Assembly: GCA_963682025.1 (NCBI GenBank) | Contig: OY821521.1 | Span: 97,896,854 to 97,960,853 of the forward strand | Reading direction: 5' to 3' | From: Cordilura impudica | Taxonomy: Eukaryota > Arthropoda > Insecta > Diptera > Scathophagidae | Length of the DNA stretch: 64,000 bases | Shown here: one piece after another, positions 57,417 to 64,000 of the stretch | How positions within the stretch are numbered: position 1 is the stretch's first letter | Layout of the letters: each line of letters begins with the position of its first letter | The notes under the pieces: model-generated | The model's input: only the letters and a program-made list of their open reading frames with translations | Databases searched by the model: none | What the model was told of the DNA's origin: nothing | Program-made: the position numbers and the translations under genes

Positions 57417-57769
57417 TCTATAATATTAATAGGCTAGGCGATTTCTTGTGACTGATGTTTTGTTGTACCGTTTTATCCCCAAACGAATATAATTTGAAAG
57501 GTATTTCTTTTTAGCCGATTTGCAGATTTACAGATTTTTAAATTTTTTCCTTTATTTTGAGTAAATTGCATTTAAAGTTGCTACTAACACATACATAAAA
57601 TTATACAATGCTAAATTTGTTAATGTGTTTGTAATAAAAAAGAGTTTGTTTTTTGTGTTGATTTGTGAATTGGCTATAATTGATTAGCATACTTTTAGGG
57701 TCTTTATTTAATGAAAAAATAAAATTTCCTAGAATTTGCGCTCGAATTTCGAGGGCTGAAATCTGCTAG
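57417..57769 (+). mobile_element. Non-autonomous Helitron, copy 3
   Basis: TCTATAATATTAATAGGCTA at the start and ATCTGCTAG at the end, inserted between A and T. Slightly longer than copy 1 because of extra sequence around 57680-57715. The 3' palindrome is partly eroded (TTTCGAGGGCTGAAA). Confidence 0.75.
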
Positions 57770-58057
57770 TTTTTATTAATGTTCTAACAAAAAATAAACA
57801 CTAAAATCAAATATCTTACAGGATAAATTAAATTAAGATACTATTCTTAAAATAGGGTAGTGCCCATACAGTGGCCGCGAATTTTCCTAAAATAAACAAA
57901 TAATTTTAACTGATTTTGACAGTAATATATTATAGTTTAATCTTGGAGTTTTTCAGAAGAATAGATATGTTATAACAACGTTATGAGTACTTCTTTAAAT
58001 AACAAGAAAATAAACATAGCAAAGGAGAACGGCGACTACAGCTCTCATAAAACATAG

Positions 58058-58300
58058 ACGCAGAGAACGGATTCGATGAGGCAATTGAATTTGTTACCAA
58101 CTGAATTTTGGTAGCCCTATTTACTATCACGTTATTCTGTTATGATTACTTAATTATATTTTTCAAATTATCATCCAAAGTACAAGGCAACTGGTATTTT
58201 AAATCAGTTGGATTAATATAATCGAATTTGAATTTTTGCTTATTGTAACAACTGTTTAGTAGCTATTCAAAATTCGTAGATAGCTATAGCTAAATAAAAT
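58058..58300 (+). mobile_element. MITE family A, diverged copy
   Basis: GCAGAGAACGGATTCGATGA, then GAATTTGTTACCAACTGAAT and TTTTGGTAGCCC, with TATTCTGTTATGATTACTTA, follow the order of the family A long form at 4721. Right end uncertain. Confidence 0.5.
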
Positions 58301-58317
58301 AATCTAACCCATAAAAA

Positions 58318-58810
58318 CAAAGTTTTTATTAAAACTCTTTCTTTCCTTATGCATATGAGTTCTGAATCTCTCCGTGACTGTGCTTAGTCACGCAAAGACT
58401 ATTTTAAAATTAATCTGTGGTCACAGCAAGTCTATGGATCAAGTTTATGTCAAAGTTAATCTTTTTTCACAGCAAGTATATCGACCAAGTTTCAGATTGA
58501 TTGGATGAGGGGAAATTCGTTTTAGATCGCTCCGTGACTGTGCGTGACCATGCGTGACTGTTGTGACTAAGTCAAAGATAATCTTTTTTTCACAGCAAGT
58601 ATATCGACCAAGTTTCAGATCGATCAGTTGAGGGGAAATGACATTTAGATCACTCCGTGACTGTGCGTGACTATGCGTGACTGTGCGTGACTACCCCAAA
58701 ATTAATCTGTAGTCACAACAATACTATGGGCCAAGTTTCAGATCAATTGGATAAGAGGGAATAGGGTTGCCCCACGACAGAGGGTATGAGTTAAAAGAAA
58801 GAGTTTAAAA
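58318..58810. repeat. Minisatellite-bearing repeat with inverted ends
   Basis: Three units start at CTCCGTGACTGTG (58370, 58530, 58653). Each contains TCACAGCAAGTATATCGACC-like text, then AAGTTTCAGATCGATTGGAT and GAGGGGAAAT. Within units, GTGACTGTGC/GTGACCATGC decamers repeat. The whole is bordered by AAACTCTTTCTTT (58331) and AAAGAAAGAGTTT (58793), an inverted pair suggesting a mobile element that carries the array. Non-coding. Confidence 0.7.
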
Positions 58811-61159
58811 ATACATGATTTTTTAACTCAATTATTCATTATTTATTTATTTACTTTTCTTTAGATTAGAGACCAAAAAAATATAAAAATACCTTAAACA
58901 ACAAAGAAACATATATGTATACTAGAGCGACTCAGAAAAAAAAGGTGAAAATACTGCCCCCTAAAAATCTACCTTGGCTTGGTCTATAACGATTCCCACA
59001 ATATTTTTAGTCTAGCATTAACCCATTCCGAGCTGGACCGTTTTTAAAAAAGTCTATTTTTTAGTTTTTTTTTTAATATTTTCATTTTTTCCGGATCAAC
59101 ATATCTAATATGGGTATGTCATGATAGGATTTTTCAAGACGCGTTCAACGGTGTGTAGAACATGTCAAAGCATGTCCTAACTATTGTGATATTCAATAAA
59201 GTATGTAATTTTTGATGGGTTTTGTATAAAAATGAATCAATAAGAAAATCGAATGTATATATTGTTAAACATTACTCGATTGAGAATTACATTAATTTAT
59301 TTATTTTTCCTTAATATGTACTAGTTCGCGTTTTAACTACTTTTTCATGATTTTTTAGCGATTAAAAAAAATTAACTATTCCAACTATATATATTCTTAT
59401 TGCAATTTAATTGATATTCTATCTTCCCCCAAATTGAAATTTTGCTTAGAACTGGAATTTGAGCCTCATTCCACATATCCAAAATTTTGTTATTTTGAAA
59501 TAATTTGATAGGCCAATCTTTTTATTTTGTGCTCTCATAAAAAACAAATGCCCTATTATTGCGCACTGCGTTGGTAGTTTTATCTAATTTTTGAGCAGAA
59601 AAAATTTTTCGTAGCCATTTTTTTAAATTAAAGTTTTTTTTAAATAATTAATTTATATTATTTTAATTTTTGTCAAATTCAAATGTCATTATACCCAAAG
59701 CACATAGTGGTATAGGGTATAACTAACACTGGAACATTTTTACGTAAACTAGTGCTGACATGATAAAACTATGGCACTTTTGTAATCTTCAAAATCTGGC
59801 AAAGTGTTAAATGGTGTTCACTGGGTATATCCAAAGAAGGTCCTACATTTTAAATTTTTCTATCTAAAATCGACCTACAGTTTCTGAATGCTAACCAGAC
59901 ACACAAACATAAAGTTTTTTTTTTTTAAGATAAAGGCTTAATCCACAAAAAGGGTTAAGAGATCCTAAATGTCAGTGTTACCCTGTGTTACCCTTAAATT
60001 TTGAAAGTCTGTATTATAATACTGTCCTTAAATAAAACGGTGAATTTTCAAATGAAACTTCGTGGACTGATCAATTGCCCAGGTAGTAATGTTTCTACTA
60101 TCTGTGCCAAATTTCATGTTAATATCTTCGTTGATTCAAGAGCAATTCTTCGTTTTGAAAACAACAAAAACTGAATTTGGCGATTTTATTACTGTTTGAT
60201 TTAGTTTAACAAAGAAGTTCCATTAAACTATGTTTGCGGAACGACATTTTTTTGCAGAAAATTTAAGGATGCTGCAAAAAGCCAAGATAATTTTTCCAAG
60301 TCCAAAAGACAAAAAGCATCCCAGAAGATAAAAAACTTCAACACGAAGTAAATAAATAAAGATACAATTTTCGGGATATATTGGATCAATATATCATGAA
60401 CGCGTTCATCACAAAAAATAAAAGTAACAACGAATTATGCGTTAAATTGTTGAGTAAGCATTTTATCTCTGCAAGTAGTTTTCTGTTATTCTTCATTCTT
60501 TTATTTAAATTTCACACTGACCTTAACTTGACATGTTGCAGTGCGTGGGTATTTTTCAAATGACTCTTTTTTTCCTTTTTGACATGTCTGCATTTTATTG
60601 TGGGTTTTTTTATTTGTTTAAAAACGAGTAGTGGTGGTTGCAAACCCTGTTGGTGGGCCGAACAACACTGAACCTGACAGGATGTAAATCAAATGATTTG
60701 ATGCATTCCTTTGTGTTAAAAGCAATTGTCTTGAAATTTAATTTACTATATCGGATTAAAGGGATAGTTAACGTATGTTTTTGAGGCGCATTATTTAAAG
60801 TTGGTTTATACTTTTATTTAAATGCGTTCTTGAAATGCAAGGTTGCCTAAAATGTATGACAACTTTTGTCTATTTAGACCATTATTTAATCTCAACAACA
60901 ATGACCTAGGAGTAAGAAAATTATTACAATCGAATAATTCACTTGATATATCAGATTGCAGCAAAATACGATACGAAATACGATTTTTATGCAACGTCTC
61001 TCAAGTTGGTGGATAATAAAGTTTCCACGCCACAGAAAAACCAAAAGATGTTCGTAGTTCTAGATTTCTATCCGGACAGATAGATAATAAAATTTAAATA
61101 TACTACGGGAATAACGTTATGATAAAACTACATACAAAAAAATTTTTTTAAATTATTTT
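58811..61159. other. Mostly unassigned AT-rich DNA
   Basis: 59687-59722 (CATTATACCCAAAGCACATA, GTGGTATAGGGTATAAC) is a reversed 5'-end fragment of mini-me family I. The stretch 59020-59220 (TTAACCCATTCCGAGCTGGA, then CATGTCAAAGCATGTCC) looks like unidentified repeat. No gene recognised; a 60-codon frame at 60381-60563 has no motif. Confidence 0.35.
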
Positions 61160-61247
61160 ACACGAGCTGTAACCCGATGCGCTTCGCTAGACCCATCGTA
61201 ACGAAATAAAAACTGAGAATACATTTTGAAGAAAATTATTTTGTTTA

Positions 61248-61375
61248 TTTTTGGCGATTTTGCTTTGACGATTTTTGTTTTTTTTTTTTTTTTTTTGGTG
61301 ATTTTTGATTTTGGCGATTTTTCTTTTTGGCAATTTTTGTTTTTGGCGATTTTGGGTTTTGTCGTTTTTGATATT
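61248..61375 (+). repeat. TTTTTGGCGATTTTTG-type minisatellite
   Basis: At least six imperfect units of TTTTTGGCGATTTTG-like sequence, with a T-run at about 61279-61296. Basic frames on the minus strand (KKNRQNQKSPKK) are translations of this array. Confidence 0.8.
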
Positions 61376-61676
61376 TGTGATTCCGCCCATATTTTCCACG
61401 ACTACTCACATTGGTAATTAATGTACTTGTCAAAAGTTTCAAGACTGTCATTTTCATAGCACTTCATATTTTTTGTATAGGAGGTGCCACGCCGATCTCA
61501 ACCATTTTTTTTCCGATTATTTACTTAATAACTTATGGACCCACTCAAAGGCTTATGAAACTACAGTACTTCATATATATGACATTAAATGTTTACTTTG
61601 TATGGTGGTTGCCATGCCCATTGGTCCGATCCCGCCAATTTTTCCGCAACTCTTCAAATTCTTTTAATATGTACAT

Positions 61677-62465
61677 TAGGATGGCCTTTAATAAAAAAAG
61701 TGTTCAAACTCTCGGTCTCATCCCCTAGAAATTGGCGAATAGCAAGAAAAGCTGAGAAATAAAAAGTTTGGGGTCAGTGAAAAAAATTTTAGAGGGGCCT
61801 CACCGCGACTGAAAATTGCAATTGTGTTTATATGGGGAAAATATGACTTTTTTCAGATTTGACGAAAATTTCAATTTCAATATCAATCAATATCAGCACT
61901 AAATTATCTTTTCAAAAAGCTATATAACTTCAAAATCGAATAAGAACTCGCTAAGAAATAAATATGACCCAGACCACTTTTGTGTCAAAAAAAAAAAAAT
62001 AAAAAACTCTAGGTCATGAAATGTGATGAACATTTTTTCAACTTTAACAAATTGATTAAAGCCATAATTTTTTTTGTCTCTATGTCTATAAGTACTCAGA
62101 TATGAAGTACTGTTTTATCAACACACCTATTGCGAAATGAGACAAAAGATGGAAAACTTTTTTGATATTTTGAGAACTCATTTCTTAAGTTTTAAAACAT
62201 TTTCTTAAACAAAATTTCAAAAAATGGATCTGGTTAACTATGAGTTGGGAAATAAAATTGCGCTTCATTTTACCGATTTTTTTGATTTGAAGATTATTAA
62301 ATTCGATGACTTGAAATTTTCAGTCGCGTTGAGGAACCTCTAAATTTTTTTAGATTGGCCCAAAACTTTGCATTTCTCAGTTTTTTTGCTTTCGTATATT
62401 TTTAGGGGCTGAGACTTTAAATTCGAACACTTTTTTCCCCCTCCATATGATGAAGGGCCGCCCTA
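61677..62465. mobile_element. hAT-like element, internally deleted relative of 17987-20840
   Basis: Left end TAGGATGGCCTTTAATAAAA and AAAGTGTTCAAACTCTCGGT; right end CATATGATGAAGGGCCGCCC with TA. The flanks ATGTACAT (61669-61676) and ATTTACAT (62466-62473) match at 7 of 8 positions, a worn 8-bp target duplication. The left ~500 bp follows the left arm of the large element (for example ACTTTTGTGTCAAAAAAA and AAGTACTCAGATATGAAGTA). The right arm is short, joined after a deletion at about 62225-62330. Inserted inside repeat D. Confidence 0.82.
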
Positions 62466-62849
62466 ATTTACATGTATGTATATAGTTTCAGAACTTTTGC
62501 TGTCGTAGTATTGCAGATATAAAAAATTGGGAGTTGCCACGCCCACTTGAATAATCCAAAAAATATACCCAATTTTTTCTTCCGAATAAGTAGTTACCTA
62601 CTGTAAAAGTTTCAAGACGATCGGTCCAGTGGTGTAGTCTCCTATAAACCACAAACAAACGTACAAACGTACAAACATACAGACAAATATAAAAAACTCC
62701 ATATTTATATATAAGATTATATATATCATATATACTTATTTCATATATATACTTATGCATATTTTTATAGGCGGTCGAAGTTGACTGTGAGAAGAACTTA
62801 TTTAAGTTAATAAAATAAAACTTAATTCACATCTAACTTTTAAAATTTA

Positions 62850-63266
62850 AAAACTTTTTTTTACACCGATGTCTGTAACCACTAAAAATAATTGATCTAT
62901 ACCCAGCTTTTATTACATCGATCCAATCAGAATCATTTTCTTCATCGTCCGTCCGTCAAATATAAATATATCTTTATGAGATTCTGTATATAAGCTTTTG
63001 TTGACCATAGGGGTCCCTATACAAATGACCCCTATGAGATCGACTTAGAGCGTCCTAATTATCAAATTATCATATTGATTGGTCAAATTTTGTATATTAA
63101 GTATTAAGTATATTTTTCTCAAAGTGACCCGCTCGCAATAAATTTAACAATGTACGTAAATCCGTTTGCCTATGAGTCTACCTAAACTTCGTATGCAAAC
63201 TACAGATCGAAATAGGTGAAATAGGTGAACGTAGGTTGTTGTAGACCAACTATAAACTTATTACTT
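62850..63266 (+). mobile_element. mini-me-like element, decayed copy
   Basis: TGTCTGTAACCACTAAAAAT, TCGATCCAATCAGAATCATT, CGTCCGTCCGTC, CCCTATACAAATGACCCCTA and GTTGTAGACCAACTATAAAC with TTATTACTT at the end: family I order with a reduced core. Confidence 0.6.
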
Positions 63267-64000
63267 TTTATTTTAGAGACATAAGACAATAAGTATGGTC
63301 TTGACAGAGATATTTCTGGAGCAAGTACCCATAGAATAATAACATCTGCTATGAACTTCAATCTAAATATTTTACGTCAAAATATACATGACAATTTTAA
63401 TTTTGAATAAATATGTTATTTTTATGTCCACTTGTAAAACCAATGCCAAAAGTTACCATATAGTCGACCGAAACTGAATAAAACTTTCTTTTCTTTATTT
63501 ATTCCTGTCATAATTTTAAATCCATTAAAACCATAACCGCCACACACCATAATTGACACTTGTTATATGGACAATGAATCAACTAAAAAATTATGATTTG
63601 AAATTGAAATAATAAATTAGATTGTTAAATAAACAATAACCGAAGAGTACCAAACAAAACGTACAATAAAAGTGTCGCGTTGAATGTTCACCATAAATTT
63701 GAAACAATTAAGAGTGACACATAAGAAAATTTCGCCGTATGTCTTCAATTTTAAATTTCAACATAAAAGTCTTAAGCATCTTCATAAAATTATCAATATG
63801 CCATTATTGGAATAGTACAGTTTTCTACATATTTAATAAGAAAATTACTTTATTATAATTGTAAGTCTTGCGTGGGTATTCTTCGATTTCTTTATCAACT
63901 CAAAATGTTTTCATGTTTTAATTTTTTTTTCAGTTTGCATTCATGTTGTACTTAATTTCGTCGGCTGACTGCCTGAGAAATATTTAGTTGCACACTTTGC
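63267..64000. other. Unassigned AT-rich DNA to window end
   Basis: AGTCGACCGAAACTGAATAA and AACTTTCTTTTC at 63460-63495 may be a further 3' relic of mini-me. Otherwise nothing recognised. Confidence 0.3.

Larger units (their letters stand above)
61160..62715 (+). repeat. Interspersed repeat D, long copy with a nested element
   Basis: Opens ACGAGCTGTAACCCGATGCG with CTTCGCTAGACCCATCG, contains GGAGGTGCCACGCCGATCTC (61480) and TTTACTTTGTATGGTGGTTG (61592). It resumes after the nested hAT-like element with GGGAGTTGCCACGCCCACTT (62529) and ends in ACAAACGTACAAACATACAG, then TATATATAAGATT (about 62703-62716). Type unknown; non-coding in what is visible. Confidence 0.5.

Noticed and set aside
61187..61457. 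Two overlapping basic frames as nuclear-localised proteins
   Set aside because: They are translations of the TTTTTGGCGATTTTTG minisatellite and its T-run.

Overview
The window looks like repeat-dense, gene-poor DNA from a dipteran insect, probably a brachyceran or calyptrate fly. It is strongly AT-rich. Its most frequent repeat carries GTCC-rich proto-microsatellites and a 3' tail with a 20-bp palindrome followed by TAATTTTCTTACTTGT, which matches what I know of the mini-me/DINE-1 (Helentron-like) families of flies. The transposase and reverse transcriptase remnants are also of types common in flies. I found no convincing host protein-coding gene, tRNA gene, rRNA gene or CRISPR array. Nearly everything recognisable is mobile-element debris, much of it nested.

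Layout: 1-5.3 kb holds a rosa-type (DD41D-like) transposase tail, two Tc1-like remnants, the 5' half of a non-LTR retrotransposon (PHD-like ORF1 plus endonuclease) and CACACAG-ended MITEs. 5.3-10.4 kb is largely unrecognised. 10.4-14.5 kb holds a mariner remnant, then a Tc1/mariner-like transposase split by a hAT-like foldback fragment and a LINE 3' end, then a piggyBac-type MITE. 16-21 kb holds a non-autonomous Helitron, a mini-me copy and a 2.85-kb near-palindromic hAT-like element with an 8-bp target duplication. 23-28 kb has four mini-me copies, three of them head to tail around an (AATTTTT)n tract. 27.9-37.7 kb is rich in inverted repeats: a GGTTATT-rich foldback, two TIR elements starting CTGTGGTTTTC, an exact 158-bp inverted repeat, a CAGAG-ended foldback with 8-bp target duplication, and further mini-me and Helitron copies.

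39-47.7 kb holds a rosa-type N-terminus, a jockey-type remnant, the longest open reading frame of the window (a 298-codon reverse transcriptase fragment) and another mini-me copy. 48-51.4 kb has two rosa-type transposase pseudogenes, one with the 41-residue D-to-D spacing still readable, and a TTAA-flanked MITE. 53-57 kb holds two divergently oriented remnants of protein families that I remember as widespread but uncharacterised in arthropods and Hydra. One is interrupted by a mariner whose TIRs and TA duplication are intact. 57.4-63.3 kb returns to a Helitron, a GTGACTGTGC minisatellite element, a second hAT-like element nested in another repeat, and a decayed mini-me copy.

Nothing here forms a working operon or pathway. 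The layers of insertion give a relative history, and several long inverted repeats could fold into double-stranded RNA if transcribed. Family names come from motifs read by eye and from memory; no database search was run.
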